This document shows, piece by piece, positions 11,301 to 23,136 of a stretch of 64,000 nt of DNA (positions within the stretch are counted from its first letter, which is position 1; each line of letters opens with the position of its first letter). Below the pieces are notes generated by a model. That model saw only the letters and a list, made by a program, of their open reading frames with translations, was not told the DNA's origin and ran no database searches. Source of the DNA: Symbiodinium natans (Eukaryota > Sar > Dinophyceae > Suessiales > Symbiodiniaceae); NCBI GenBank assembly GCA_905221605.1, contig CAJNDS010000641.1:1-64000 (forward strand), written 5' to 3'. The translations under genes were made by a program, and so were the position numbers.

Positions 11301-14011
11301 GCTGATCGTATACTGGGAAAACTACCAGGTCTTGCTGTTGAGGACCTTCAACTTATGGCACCAGAAGAGAGAACCCCATGCCCTAACGGCACCAGAAGAG
11401 AGAACCCCATGCCCTAAATCAACCGTGTTATGTTTACCATATCCTTCCCTAAAGTTATCGTATTGTTTACTTGATATTCTTCTGGGGGGAGGGGGGGGTA
11501 TACTCTCAGTCATGGTCCCCTTTTTGGGCCTGAGCTGGTTCAAGCGCACAAAAGAGTGGAGTTTCATTTGGTTTAGGGTTTAGAGGTTTAAAGGTTTAGG
11601 GCTTAGGCTTATGGGCGTAATTAATTCAGGTTTAGGCGCCTGCTTCACCTCAGAGAGGGGAGACAGACGAAGGACTCATGAGAGTTCTTCTTGAGTTTGA
11701 TTGCGGCTTGCAGGGAGCGAAACTTCTGGGCACGGGCGCTGTCCTTCGATTCTGAATGCCAGAACCAGAGGCTGTTGGAATTCGGATCCGTGAAGGTCTC
11801 CTGGCAGGTCGGCCAACGACAAACCCCCTGGAGTCTGAAATCGAAACCCCTGAACCGACACCTCATCGCTACTAGCTTCAAGCCCCCAGAAGATGGATGC
11901 TGATGAAATTTTGGGTGCTCGTGTTTCTCTGGAATTGTCTCAGTACGTTGCGGGGTTTCGGGTTGGGGGTTCAGGGTGCCCCTTGCCTTCACAGCCATTC
12001 ACAGCCACTTACGTCCGAAAAGTGGGCCCTTCACACAAGTTGCGCCAGGCGGCCCAGCGATTGTCTTGCCGAGGCTCCTGCATCCACCGTAGGCGGGAGT
12101 GCAGACTCTTGCATGGTCCCTTCATATGGGCCCTTACAAAAGGCCCCCCCCCCCCTTATTCTCCCCTGATATACCCTATGCAACCCAAGGGCTCAGACTT
12201 CAGAACCCTTCAAAGAAGGTAGGGGACTACCCTTAGAGTTGCAGGGTTGCGGGTTACTATGTAAGCCAAACCCTAGCATCCCAAGAAAGCCCCGCCCCCA
12301 CCCCCTGCCTCTCTTGCGCCCTACACCCCAAACCCTAAACTTTCGCCCAAGCATGGTGGTTCGCACGCGCTCTTTCTTAAGGATTGAAGGTCTATTGAGG
12401 GGCTCAAGTGGCTCGGGTTCAGAGTGAACCGACTAAGTTTCGGCCTGCCGAATGCAGAACCTTTGGCGGAACACGAAGGCTCAAAGCTTTAACATTGGGC
12501 TTCGCTTAGGGCACAGGGTTTCGGAACTACGAACGGGCTCACCATCAGCACCATCAACATCATCATCCGCTGTCCACTTCTGTCTGATCAACCCAGCTTC
12601 GCAAGGCTTCGGCCCGCACCCTGTAAAGGCTGTGGCTGGCAGCGTTCCCGTTCAGAACCTCATGGGGCACGGTGCCCAGGGAGCTTTCTTCACGGTTCTT
12701 CGACACAAGGCTTCTTCTCAAGGGATCAAGACTCGTACACCTAGAAGGATTTAGCCCTAAGAGGTTCCTTTCATGTGCTCCTAATATGGCCCTTGTATTC
12801 CCTTAGGGGACCCTTAAAAAGGGCCCCCAAAACCCAAGGGTGCAACCTTAGAGGTCCAAGGTAGAGTCCCATGAACTTCGTCTAACATTGCCCAAGCTCG
12901 GCTTACTGAGGTTCTTCACTGTTGGTGATGTGACACTTACCCCGATCAGCCACCGCTGTTGGGCAAATTTGAAGGCCTCGAGCAACCGGCACTCAGAGCG
13001 GCAAACGTTGTTGTAACGTAAGGCGGAAGGCATGCGCCTGTCCTGATCTTCAAGCGACACGTGAGACAAGCGAGGGACATCGTGAACGGCTGATCCAGGA
13101 CCCTAACTCTAGACCCCCAATCCCAGAAAACCCTGAACCATGCTAAGACTCAGTCGGCACCGAGACTCCAACCAATCCCCGAAATCGCGAAGAGTCAGCA
13201 ACACTGGGGGCGCGGCTCCGTTCTGCACAGGTGCCTACGGTTTGGGCTGGCGGTTGAAGATCAGGGTTTGGGATTTAGGCTTTGGGGTATGAATGCTTAG
13301 GCCACTGTAATCCTGGAGTCCAGGCCCCAAAAGTTTGGGCTAAGGGTGAACACTTAGACTCAAGGTCTCACCCTCTCGAAACTTCCTCTAAAACCCCTCA
13401 ATAACCCCCTCTAAGCCCCTTAACCCACCAAACCCGCGAGCCCAAGACCACCAACCTCACCCTGGTCGGCAGTAGAGGAATGGCCGTTCAGAACCTCGGC
13501 AAGGTTGAGCGGGTTGGGGACTTCAGGCGTTAGGCAGTTTAGAGCTTGGGGCCTGGGGTTTCAGGCACCCTATGGGTCAAGTTAGGGTAGGGTGGGGGGG
13601 GGGTTATGCGATTCAGGGTTGTAGGGGTGTAAGATATTGGGTGTCGGGTTTTAATTTAGGAGCCATGGTGCTCACGGCCCAGAGATGGGACCTCGCAAAG
13701 CAGCTGCAGCACAACCTCAATCCTCCAAGCCTGTAAGAAGATGAAGGCCTGTGTGAACCCCGCAACTTCCCCCCCCCCCCCCCAGCACCCCTCCAAGCAG
13801 GAGACCTGAGCCGTGGACCGATAACTTCAAGACCCCCAACCCCAGACTCCCCTACCCGCGGCATCGACTCCCAGACTTTTTGCGGCTCCAGATTTTAGGG
13901 GTGCAGGGTGCCATCTTCATCCCCAACACGGCACCCTTTGGAAGATGGGCCGAGGGCTGGCTTGGTGACCTCAAGGGGATGGCCCCATTCATCTGTGCAC
14001 CTGGATTTTGG

Positions 14012-14066
14012 AGCTTTAGGGTTTAGGGTTTAGGGTTTCGGGTTTAGGGTTTAGGGTTTAGGGTTT
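14012..14066 (+). repeat. interstitial TTTAGGG array
   Basis: About seven heptamers, one of them TTTCGGG, flanked by unrelated sequence. Confidence 0.88.
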
Positions 14067-14415
14067 TGCTGTGGATGGAAGTCAACAGTGAGGCTTCATA
14101 TAGAGCCTGTGCCTTTAAGTACCATAGGCTTCTGGTCTTGCCCTCACGCATTCAAGGCCAAGTATACTACAGAACCATAAGGATCGGTGGTGGCATCGCA
14201 TCCATTCCCCGCCAAGCGGAGACCTCCTAGACTGGCTGACTGCCCTGAGAACCTTCATCAAAACAAACTTGCCTATACAAATAAGGTGCTTTTGTCTGCA
14301 CCAAAACACCAAAGTCCCAAGGATGAGCCGTAAAAATGCAAGGAAGGTCTTCGGAAGCTAGGTCGACTATCGCCCGCCTCATTCCTATCGTACCCCGAAG
14401 GGAAGCTTCACAAAA

Positions 14416-14532
14416 CCTCGGACTTGGGATGTTCCCCCCTAAACTAACAGTCCTCAATAGGGATTTTAATAGGGGGTGCTATAATCCCTATTGAGGACTG
14501 CTAGCATAAGGAGGAACATCCCAACCTCGGAC
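14416..14532. mobile_element. short hairpin element with inverted ends and 8-bp direct repeats (MITE-like)
   Basis: A 101-bp element (14,424-14,524) begins TTGGGATGTTCC and ends with its exact reverse complement. The inverted repeat extends inward to arms of about 45 bases with few mismatches, including an uninterrupted 18-bp pair around CAGTCCTCAATAGGGATT, and leaves a loop of roughly 10 bases. CCTCGGAC lies immediately outside both ends (14,416-14,423 and 14,525-14,532), as expected for an 8-bp target-site duplication. This fits a non-autonomous foldback or MITE. An 8-bp duplication is typical of hAT-type transposases, although the terminal bases are not the usual hAT CAG. It contains no coding sequence. 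Confidence 0.75.
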
Positions 14533-14619
14533 CTCTAGTCCGGGCCCCCTGAGCCACTGGCCGGCGGATGTTGCAAGACCACACCTTGCAGTCTCAGCGT
14601 GCCAGGTTCGCAGTTGCGG

Positions 14620-14715
14620 GGTTTAGGGCTTAAGGGCGTTTAGGGTTTGGTTTTTGGGGTTTAGGGCTCAGGGGTTTTTAGGGTTTAGGGTTGGCTTTAG
14701 GATTTAGGGCTTTTT
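14620..14715 (+). repeat. degenerate TTTAGGG-like tract
   Basis: A run of imperfect heptamers (TTTAGGG, TTTAGGC, TTTGGGG and longer spacers), evidently an eroded telomere-type array. Confidence 0.75.
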
Positions 14716-14883
14716 GGGTGGTCTGAATCAGGGGTTCCCTTTCTACATGGATCAATGCCCACCAAGCAGGGTCCCTAAACCCCAACCCCGAAGCCCCACG
14801 GTCAAGCCCTACCATCCTATGGCTCTCGAGCTGAAGTACTACGAGGGGTTCCCTTATGGGGTAACTTAACTAAGGGAGTAGCC

Positions 14884-14918
14884 CTAAACCCTGAACCCTA
14901 AACCCTAAACCCTAAACA
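14884..14918 (-). repeat. short CCCTAAA array
   Basis: Five heptamers, one altered to CCCTGAA, in the orientation opposite to the arrays on either side. Confidence 0.85.
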
Positions 14919-15054
14919 GGGAACCTCGAGAACTGGCAGCTCCCCGGGGCGCCTTCCCTTGTCCGAACATCACTTTGAAGGTTTTCTCGTCAAGCCTCGG
15001 ATTCTGAGGGGAGAGGAGCTGAAGCCGGGGCTTGGGGACACAGACTCCCTGAGG

Positions 15055-15300
15055 GTCAGGGTTTAGGGTTTAGGGTTTGGGGTTTGGAGTTTGGGGTTTA
15101 GGGTTCAGGAGTTCAAGGTTCCAGGGTTTGAGGTTTGAGGGTTTAAGGGTTTAAGGGTTTAAGGGCTTAAGGGTTTAAGGGCTTAAGGGTTTTAAGGTTT
15201 AAGGGTGTAAGGGTTTAAGGGTTTAAGGGTTTAAGGGTTCAAGGGTTCAAGGGTTCAAGGGCTTAAGGGGTTAAGGGTTTAAGGGTTTAAGGGTTCAGGT
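15055..15300 (+). repeat. mixed TTTAGGG / TTTAAGGG array
   Basis: The tract starts with TTTAGGG and TTTGGGG heptamers, then changes to an eight-base period (TTTAAGGG, with GGGTTCAA and GGGCTTAA variants) for about 150 bases. An octamer derivative has been amplified in place of the heptamer. Confidence 0.85.
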
Positions 15301-15454
15301 TGGGTGGGCATTGCCAAACCGCTTGGGACTTCGGGTTTGAGATGCAAAGTGGCGTAAGTCCTGCCCCAGAGCCAAGCATGTCCGGGCTTCCCCGCGAGTC
15401 TTCGACGACCGTCCCTGAATAGCCGTTGCTGTTGATCACCTCACAGCGGATACG

Positions 15455-15560
15455 AATCCTAAACCCTAAACCCAAAACCCCAAACCCCTGAACCCAAAAC
15501 CCTAAACCCTACACCCGAAACCCTAAACCCTAAACCCGAAACCCTAAAGCCCAAACCGAG
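15455..15560 (-). repeat. CCCTAAA array with CCCGAAA and CCCAAAA variants
   Basis: About fourteen imperfect heptamers in the CCCTAAA orientation, with CCCGAAA, CCCAAAA and CCCTACA variants interspersed. Confidence 0.85.
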
Positions 15561-15647
15561 GCTATGAATAACTGAAATGTCAATTCGTGGCCTCTGGGAT
15601 CCAAAAACTTGAGCTCCGCAAGCCCCCCCTCAACAAAGTTCGCTGAG

Positions 15648-15850
15648 GGGCTTTAGGGTTAAGGGTTTAGGGTTAAGGGTTAAGGGTCAAGGGTTAAGGG
15701 TTAAGGGTTAAGGGTTAAGGGTTAAGGGTTAAGGGTTAAGGGTTAAGGGTTAAGGGTTTAGGGTTTAGGGTTTAGGGTTTAGGGTTTAGGGTTTAGGGTT
15801 TAGGGTTTAGGGTTTAGGGTTTAGGGTTTAGGGTTTAGGGTTTAGGGTCC
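15648..15850 (+). repeat. TTAAGGG array followed by perfect TTTAGGG array
   Basis: The left half is a homogeneous run of TTAAGGG heptamers. The right half is about thirteen perfect TTTAGGG copies. The switch between the two variants is sharp, near 15,756. Confidence 0.92.
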
Positions 15851-16079
15851 AGGTCAACCCTCAAAGCCCTGCCAAACCCAACAAAAAATCTCCAGACCTA
15901 AACTCTCTCCCAAACTTTCAAACCTCCACCTCCCCCCATCTCCCCTCTAACCGCTAAGTAGTGACGATAGACCAGATAAACCTACTCCACCCCCCCCCCC
16001 CCCCACTTTACCGCATCCAACCCCGGGCCGCCGGACGGTCATACCCACACGCACGGGAACGGGCTCCTTCGGCCCGAAG

Positions 16080-16250
16080 GGGTTTAGGGTTTAGGGTTTA
16101 GGGTTTAGGGTTTAGGGTTTGGGGTTTGGGGTTTGGGGTTTGGGGTTTGGGGTTTGGGGTTTGGGGTTTGGGGTTTGGGGTTTGGGGTTTGGGGTTTGGG
16201 GTTTGGGGTTTAGGTTTTGGGGTTTAGACATGGGTTGAGGGTTTAGGGCT
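16080..16250 (+). repeat. TTTAGGG array followed by TTTGGGG array
   Basis: About six TTTAGGG heptamers give way at once to about fourteen TTTGGGG heptamers, ending in degenerate copies near 16,245. The G4-containing strand is likely to form quadruplexes. Three arrays with three different mutant units lie within 1.2 kb here. Confidence 0.92.
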
Positions 16251-16521
16251 TCCAACACAACAGGAGATTGCTTGGGGTTTAGGGATTCAGGGAGGGCTTT
16301 GTGTGCAGGGTTCAGGATTTTGGAGGTCCGATGTCGGGCCTGCACAAACCAGTGTCTGATTCAATCTGGATCCCCAAGAGCTGCCTAGAAGAGCACACGA
16401 CATATCTGTCGGCTTCCCGGCACTTTGCCTCAAACCATGCGGCATGACACCAGAACGATCACTCACTTCCGCCTTTCTGCAGGTGCTGCACCGACGCCAC
16501 CGAGACACTCCGGTATCAGTA

Positions 16522-17745
16522 CTAGTTCGCAGCCAGCAAGTGCCAAAGGTTGTGGATGTCAGCATCTGCTGGGCCGTTCCTTTCTAGGGCGATATCCCGA
16601 TACAGCGACTCGACCAACTCGTGCTGCCTTTGGTGAGCTGCGCAGATAAACGCAACGGCCGTTGGGCTCACTGCCTCCAGTAACTCATGGTCGGTCAGTG
16701 CCTGCAGCAAGTTTCTCACAAGTTCCACGTGTCCACTTCTTGCCGCGCAGATTAACGCTGCCAGGCTGACGTGGCGATGCCCAGGCGCGAGTGACGTGAG
16801 GAGTGACAGAACCCCGAGATCACCCTGGATAGATGCCTCCACTACAGAAAGTTCCATGTCACAGCTTTGAGGGTGGGTGCTGTGACTACGCAGGGAAGAC
16901 ATATCCGCGCCACCTACCAAGGCCATTGCCCAGCCACAGTCGCAGGCCGAGCCTCTTTCAGCCAAAAAGTCGAGCAGCAACTGCATCGCGTTCGTGTAAC
17001 CATGCCAGGCAGCACAGAAGATGGCAGCGGGCACCACGAACTCCAAGGAGTTATCAGGCTGTACCTCCAACAGCAGACGCACTGTCTGCGTATGGCCCTT
17101 ATTGGATGCTGCAAGCAGAGCTGTTCCAAGAGCACCAGAATGACCATCTAGCCCGTCTAAGCCATCTAAGTCCGTGCCAGGCGCGGGCTCCAGCAGAAGA
17201 CGGACCATGTCAACATTTCCCTTGCACGATGCGCAGACAAGAGGTGTCACGCCAAGATGGTTTCCCAAGTATCTGTTTGCACCAGAATCGAGAAGCAGAT
17301 TGGCAATCTCCATGCGATCATTGGCAGCCGCCCAAACCAAGGACGTCAGACCAACATCATCACACAAGTCTTTGTCTGCGCCAGCTTGAAGTAACAAATT
17401 GGCGAGCTCCAAGTAGCCGAACTCTGCTGCAAGACCTGAGGTGCAAACCGGCAAGCATGTCGTCACACCCATGTGCTGCGACAACAAAAAAGGACACGCC
17501 ATCCCGACCACCAAGACACAGAGAGGCGCTCCCCCGTCATAGCCCAAGCTTAAGTCGGCCCCAGCTTGAACCAGCAGGAGTGCAACTTCAAGATGACCTT
17601 CTAGACACGCCGCGCCAAGAGCTGTCTGATCCTCTCCGGGGGTGCGGAATATGTAATCCATAGCAGCCCCAGCATCCAGCAGAAAGCGGGGCGGCTTCCA
17701 TGTGGCCATTGCGAGAGGCCCGAATAAGGGCAGGGCATTCTTCAT
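16522..17745 (-). CDS. ankyrin-repeat protein
   Basis: About 407 residues from the ATG at 17745 to the TAG at 16522. The frame stays open upstream to 17793 without another ATG. The protein consists almost entirely of ankyrin repeats, eight to ten of them, several degenerate. Typical elements are GHLEVALLLVQAGADL, FGYLELANLLLQAGADKD, DRMEIANLLLDSGANR, GNVDMVRLLLE and SGHVELVRNLLQAL. Ankyrin repeats bind other proteins. No signal peptide, membrane helix or catalytic domain is visible, so a cytosolic or nuclear scaffold role is inferred and the partner is unknown. The gene has no evident intron and is an island within telomere-like repeats. A short Asp-Gly-Leu repeat interrupts one module near the middle. 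The frame may be complete, or it may be the last exon of a longer gene. Confidence 0.8.
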   Translation of the reverse strand: MKNALPLFGPLAMATWKPPRFLLDAGAAMDYIFRTPGEDQTALGAACLEGHLEVALLLVQAGADLSLGYDGGAPLCVLVVGMACPFLLSQHMGVTTCLPVCTSGLAAEFGYLELANLLLQAGADKDLCDDVGLTSLVWAAANDRMEIANLLLDSGANRYLGNHLGVTPLVCASCKGNVDMVRLLLEPAPGTDLDGLDGLDGHSGALGTALLAASNKGHTQTVRLLLEVQPDNSLEFVVPAAIFCAAWHGYTNAMQLLLDFLAERGSACDCGWAMALVGGADMSSLRSHSTHPQSCDMELSVVEASIQGDLGVLSLLTSLAPGHRHVSLAALICAARSGHVELVRNLLQALTDHELLEAVSPTAVAFICAAHQRQHELVESLYRDIALERNGPADADIHNLWHLLAAN

Positions 17746-17799
17746 ACTCCTTGGTGTGGATTTATTAACCTTCTGAAGACTTCTTTGCAACACAAAAAG

Positions 17800-19880
17800 C
17801 TAGGGCTACATCTTTGACCTAGGGTTCCCCTTCGGATGGATGAGTTTAAAGCGCAACTTCCCACATTGATACAACTAGAAAGTTGAAAACCACCAAACCT
17901 TACGCACCCTAAACCCGAACCTGAGCCCTAACACCAGAAGAAGCGTACCTGTTTTGAATCAGACTCGTTTGGGTCAGCCAAGGCCTCCAACAGCAGGCGT
18001 AGTACGTCAACGTGCCCTGCCAGATGGAAAGTGTGCAAACACTAAGCCCTAAACTGCTTGGGTTAAGGTTAGGCGAACAGACCTCCCACGAATCAAGAGG
18101 CGGAAGAGAGATTCCGGCTACTTGGGGTTTTCCCTGCTTCTGCCACGGAGCAGAGCACTGTGCAGCTTCGTTGTCAGAACTCAAAGACCTCAAAATCCGG
18201 CAGATTTCCCTAGATGCTGTGGGCTTAGGATTCGTATTGAAGCCTTGCTGTTCTAAATATAATCCTTGCAACGCTCCCCTGTGTCATGGCAACTCCCACA
18301 GTTTATCCCGCCATTCCTTCAGTCCCTGCTTGCCAAGAGGCAAGAAGAATCCAAGTGAAACAAACCCCTTCAAGCCTGAGCCTCGCTACCTCTGTAGTGA
18401 GGCCATTCATCTGAGTATACTCTGAGTATACCCTGGTGGTTCTGTCAAGGTGTGCCTTCCACGGCGGCTGCAGCGACCGGCGTCTCAGATGTTCCCATTC
18501 CCCAGCCGCCGGGGTAGCCGGGGTCCTGTCTTCTACGTTGTCAGGGGCTACTGGGGTGTGTTGCTTCAGTGTGTGGGTTATGAACAGTCGGACTGGGTAT
18601 CTGCTCAACGTCGCTCGCGCTACCTTCGAGGGCTGCCACGACGAGATCGTCCCTAGGCGAGAACAAGCCGCGCAGTCGGTGGCCTACCTCTTGCACTACC
18701 CAGATTGCTGGACAAGATCTATGGTTCGCCCGAGTTCCTCTAGTAGTCAATGCAGGTTTCTTGGGGGTCGTAATAAGTCACTGCTTTCAAAAACAGACCA
18801 CCCACTGCCGACAGGGCAAATCTCACCCTACGATTGGCACTGGCTACCTCTTGCTACTTCTAAGGGGCGGAAACCCTCTATGACTGACCCAAAAGGCATC
18901 TCCAATTCCTGCACATACCCGATTCTATTTGTCGAAACACGACCTGCTTGTTGGGGCGCTCGGTATCGGAGGATGGGAACCACTTGAACGTGATTACAAC
19001 AGCCCCAAGCGCTCGGACCCCTGGACTGTGAATTGTCCAACGGCTGCCCAGTTTCATTTGAATCTGAGATGGGTCGGTCGGTGGCAGCAGCACCATCTGC
19101 AAGTCCATGGGGCCTAGCTTCCGGAAAGTTTCTGGCGGCCTCGAACCCTGAACACCCTCAAAACCTCTGAACCACAACGTATGGAACCTGCACTCCGCAC
19201 CCCGAAGTAAACAAGAGTGCAAGGAGTTCTGTCGGAGGCTTTGGGGCTTCACAGAAAAGAATGCTACTCAACATGCTGACAACATAACAAGAACCATGAG
19301 AATACCGCCGGTTCTTACTGGAATTTATTTTTTAAAAAATTTTGCAACAACAAAAAATCTTGAGAGGGATGTGACCACAGAAAGAGCTTGCGGCCCGAGG
19401 GCGGTCAACACTGTCACCATCCTCCAAAACTGCACCGGCATGGACCAGTCGCTGCCGGAATCGCGTGTGACCGCATTGATGGAACAGGCGGGACTTCAAA
19501 CTCTTCCTTGGAGGCCATTGCAGGAACAGGAGCGAGGAGATAAGGTACCACTTCATACAGGGGTCGTGGAGGACTCTCCGAAAAAACAAAAAAAATGGCC
19601 GCTATACCTAAGACTTCTTCCAGCCTTCCAAAGGCTCTTCCAGTCTGCAAATCTTCCTACGAGGCATCTATCTTGAGGTTTGACTTGTCCGATACCAAGG
19701 GACAATGAAGGGCTAATTCAGGGAAGCCATAACCCCGGAAACAGGTTGGTGGCTATCTTCTTAGCTACCAAGATGACCTCCATGAACTCCCACTGGAAAG
19801 GCTCACATCACTCAGCTCGTCGATGGGGAAAGCCGCCAGTTCAGACCCGGAAGGCAGCCACACACGCAACATCGCTGCTC
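17800..19880. other. spacer without supported genes
   Basis: Several open frames of 70-180 codons exist on both strands, but none has a recognisable domain, a convincing start, or composition that separates it from the frame opposite. The longest (18,436-18,987, plus) reads as low-information Ser/Arg/Cys-rich sequence. I see no gene that I can support. Confidence 0.5.
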
Positions 19881-19884
19881 AAGG

Positions 19885-20015
19885 GTTTGGGTTTAGGGTT
19901 TAGGGTCGAGGGTCTAGGGTCGAGGGTCTAGGGTCTAGGGTCTAGGGTCGAGGGTAGGGTCTAGGGTCTAGGGTCTAGGGCTTAGGATATAGGGTTTAGG
20001 GTTTGGGGTTTAGGG
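19885..20015 (+). repeat. TTTAGGG array converted to GTCTAGGG/GTCGAGGG units
   Basis: The tract begins with TTTAGGG, then runs of GGTCTAGGGTCGAGGG-type units with a seven-base spacing, and returns to TTTAGGG near 19,995. This is another locally amplified telomere-repeat variant. Confidence 0.85.
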
Positions 20016-20702
20016 CTCAGGTCTGTTCTCCGCACTCGGCTTGTAGGGCGTTTGAGGTTTTGAGTTCCATCTGCTTGGGCGTTTTGGCCTTAGGAGTTTG
20101 GGAGTGAGGGTGTGAGGATAGCAGTGGATCTCACCTTTACCTGCTCTCAGCCATCGCGTTGACACTTCTAATTCCCAGTCTCATCACAGAGGGTGGTTTG
20201 TGGGCACCTGCTTTTCCTAGTTTCCAGTGTGCTTGCTGCAGATACCGACTCTCTCCCTGGCATGGGACTCAGAATCTCGGCTTCTTAAAACCTCGGCGGT
20301 TGTCGTCCGATCTGTTATCCGTGGGGCGTGTAGTCCCAACTATGTACCCTGCTAGCTGCACATGTTGCAGATCCACGTCCAGAGCCTGGCCACCAGCTTA
20401 GAATTTGAAGACCCAATCCAGCAAGCTTGCTCCGGACCTTGTAGAGGCTGAGGATTGACAAAACCCCAAGCCTCAAACCAAAAAAACCCACCACAACCGC
20501 TGTGGGGTGGCTCGGTGCGTAGCCTGAAATTCCACGCAGTTCATCTGAAAACACAACCCTTACGCTTCCCCTTCAACCTAAGCCCCCTCCCCTCAACCCG
20601 AACCTGAACCCGCCAACTCCCGCCGCCTTCTCCCCGGGATCAGGCTGCCCGGCCTTGGCAGCTTCGGCCCCAACCCGCAACTGAGCTTCAAGTGCCGCAG
20701 GT

Positions 20703-20833
20703 AGGGGGTTTAGGGTTTGGGGTTTAGGGTCAGGGTTTAGGGTCAGGGTTTAGGAGGTTTAGGGTTTAGGGTTTAGGGTTTGGGGTTTGGGGTTTAGGGT
20801 TTAGGTTTGAGGCTTAGGGTTTAGGGTTTGGAA
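20703..20833 (+). repeat. interstitial TTTAGGG array, imperfect
   Basis: About fifteen heptamers, mostly TTTAGGG with TTTGGGG and GTCAGGG variants. Confidence 0.88.
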
Positions 20834-21379
20834 GGCTACCTGCGGCATGGGTGAAAAGGCTACAACTAGGCCGCTTACTCGACTGGCTAGGCTTCTGAGG
20901 GTTTAAGGTCACTGAACCAAACGGGAATCAATAATTTAGGGACCTGCCCATGGTGCCATCTACATGACAGTCGATTGCAGATTCGCTGCTCACAAGGGTC
21001 TGGGAGTTTAGGAACCCACGCATGTACTTGCTGGCTCGTAAGCTCAAACTCCCGGTGAGGACATGGACTGCAGAGAAGGCTTCGGGTCTTAGATTTTGGG
21101 TGCCGGTTAGGTTTGCACCTTCAAGATTGCACATTCTAAGCTTTTAAAGGATCCCAATGTAGAAGAGCCCCCCATCCGGACACTGAGCTTCCTCACTGGC
21201 GGATGGCCGTTAAGCACCTGGAGCAAAAGGGATCTGGTAGGCTCCCCGTGTAGGGGTGGGTTTAGGGTTTAGGGTTATGGCTTGACGTGTTTGAAGGCTT
21301 ATTGAGGGTACCCTAAACGGTAAGCCTTTTTGGGGTTGCCTGCTACAGCACGGAGCCTTCCATTCAGGGTACCCGGAAA

Positions 21380-21600
21380 GGGACTGCATATCTGATCTTT
21401 CTTATGTACAACATAAACATGAGCATATACAATATACATATGAAAAAGGGCTTACATTATTATTTGTATAACCCAAGGGACGCCTAACATATACACGCAC
21501 GAGTATTGATAGGGAACCCTACCAAATAACAGCGATCATTACTCTGCCTCGTATACCTGTACAGATACATCTGCAAAACGTTTATGATCTGAAAGGGTGT
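21380..21600. other. locally AT-rich spacer
   Basis: A 200-base AT-richer patch rich in ATATAC, CATATA and ATAAAC. It has no coding signal and no hairpin that I could find. Confidence 0.4.
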
Positions 21601-22815
21601 GGTGTCACCTGGATGCGCACATTTTGACCTTGCCTATTTCTCGTGAGAGGTTGGGTTCATCTCATACTTCAGCTGCTATGATTCATGCAAGTCAGTCTTA
21701 CTTGAATTAGGGTCCTCTGCACCAATAAATAGTTTGAGGCTGTGGTTTGACTGGGGTTGAATTAAGCTCACACAAGTCTCAAACCCATGGGTTCGGTCCG
21801 GCTGGATTTTCACAAGTTACTTGATCTGGTCAGTGAAGCTGCAATGCTGCAGAGGTGCCGGGTCCGCCGCTGGAGGAGGCCCAGCCGACGCCGGATCTCA
21901 GGTTCAGGGGAGGTGGGAGGGGTGGACTAGGAGTTCAAGGATTGAGAGCTCCAGAATAAGGGGCTCCCTCACCTGAACCGAAACCCTACAACCCAAGCTC
22001 CTAGAGAATCTCGATGAAGCTCCCCTTTCAACCAGACCCCCAGGGATCGCTGAATAAGGCTGAGGGTTTACGAAGGTTTTGGGGTTTTGGGGCTTGGGCT
22101 TGAGCATGCTGCACACAGAAGCGAAGGCTCGCTCTGGGGCCTCCAACTCTGGTCTCTTCTGGTCTCTTCTGGGCCGTCTTGACATGAGGGCTTCGTTGAG
22201 GGTGTCGTTGAAGAGCTGCTGAGCTTCTTGGCTGCTTCAGGGTTTGCAGCTTTCCTGGTGCATGAGCACGCTGATAAAACAAAGGCTCTTTCGTGGTGAG
22301 CCCCTGGGGCTTGGCAGTTCGGAAGTCGAGTTTAGGGGTTGCACGTTGGTTCAGGATCTAGGATTCAGGGTAGCATGTCTGAGAGCCAGGCCGTAAGACC
22401 ACCCCCTAAAGCCTTTGAAACAAACCCTCCCGCAAGGCTCGCTCGCCTCGATCCTCTGGCGGCAGGCCCACGACGTTACTCGGCAGCCACCCCTCCTGCG
22501 AAGTTGCAACGCAAGCCCTACAATTTGACCCAGGGTCTGAAATCGTGGGGCGTCGGTGCGGTTGAGGGTAAGGCCGCCGTCGCCCACAACGTAACAATCC
22601 GACAGCAGAACCTTTGCCCTAGACCGGTTGAAATTAGAGCTAGGGTCTTTTAGGGCTTCACGCTCAGGGTTGAGGGTTTAAGGTTAAGCGGTCCAATATC
22701 CAAGCGCCTGTTTGGTTCGCAGGTTGTGGCCGCCGAAGAGGTCGTTTTGCTCCTAGGCTTGGGAGCTCAGGCTCAGGACTCGGCATTTCGAGGTTTGAGG
22801 TGGTAATATAGATTA

Positions 22816-23136
22816 TCCATATATATATATATATATGTACATATATGTATATGTATACATACATACATACATACATACATACATACATACATACATACAT
22901 ACATACATACATACATACATACATACATACATACATACATACATACATACATACATACATACATACATACATACATACATACATACATACATACATACAT
23001 ACATACATACATACATACATACATACATACATACATACATACATACATACATACATACATACATACATACATACATACATACATACATACATACCTACCT
23101 ACATACATACATACATACATATATATATATATATAC
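22816..23136. repeat. (CATA)n tetranucleotide microsatellite flanked by (AT)n
   Basis: About 60 nearly perfect copies of the tetramer CATA (22,857-23,120), interrupted only by CCTACCTA near 23,093, flanked on each side by (AT)n runs of 14-18 bases. The long Tyr/Ile/His/Thr and Met/Tyr/Val/Cys open frames through it are translations of the repeat, not genes. Confidence 0.97.

Larger units (their letters stand above)
4700..13990. other. gene-poor subtelomere-like spacer
   Basis: I find no convincing gene here. Open frames are short, mostly lack an ATG, and have the biased composition expected from GC-rich repetitive DNA. The sequence is peppered with single or few copies of TTTAGGG or CCCTAAA and with degenerate derivatives such as GGCTTCGG and CTTCGGG. 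Clear arrays within it are listed separately (6.03, 6.79 and 8.28 kb). Homopolymer tracts of C or G of roughly 8-15 bases occur at 9,374, 12,146 and 13,770. Confidence 0.6.

Noticed and set aside
16833-17663. 276-codon plus-strand open frame
   Set aside because: It is antisense to the ankyrin-repeat gene, whose repeat consensus is unmistakable on the minus strand.
18436-18987. 183-codon plus-strand open frame
   Set aside because: No domain, low-information composition, and nothing to show coding rather than chance openness in GC-rich DNA.
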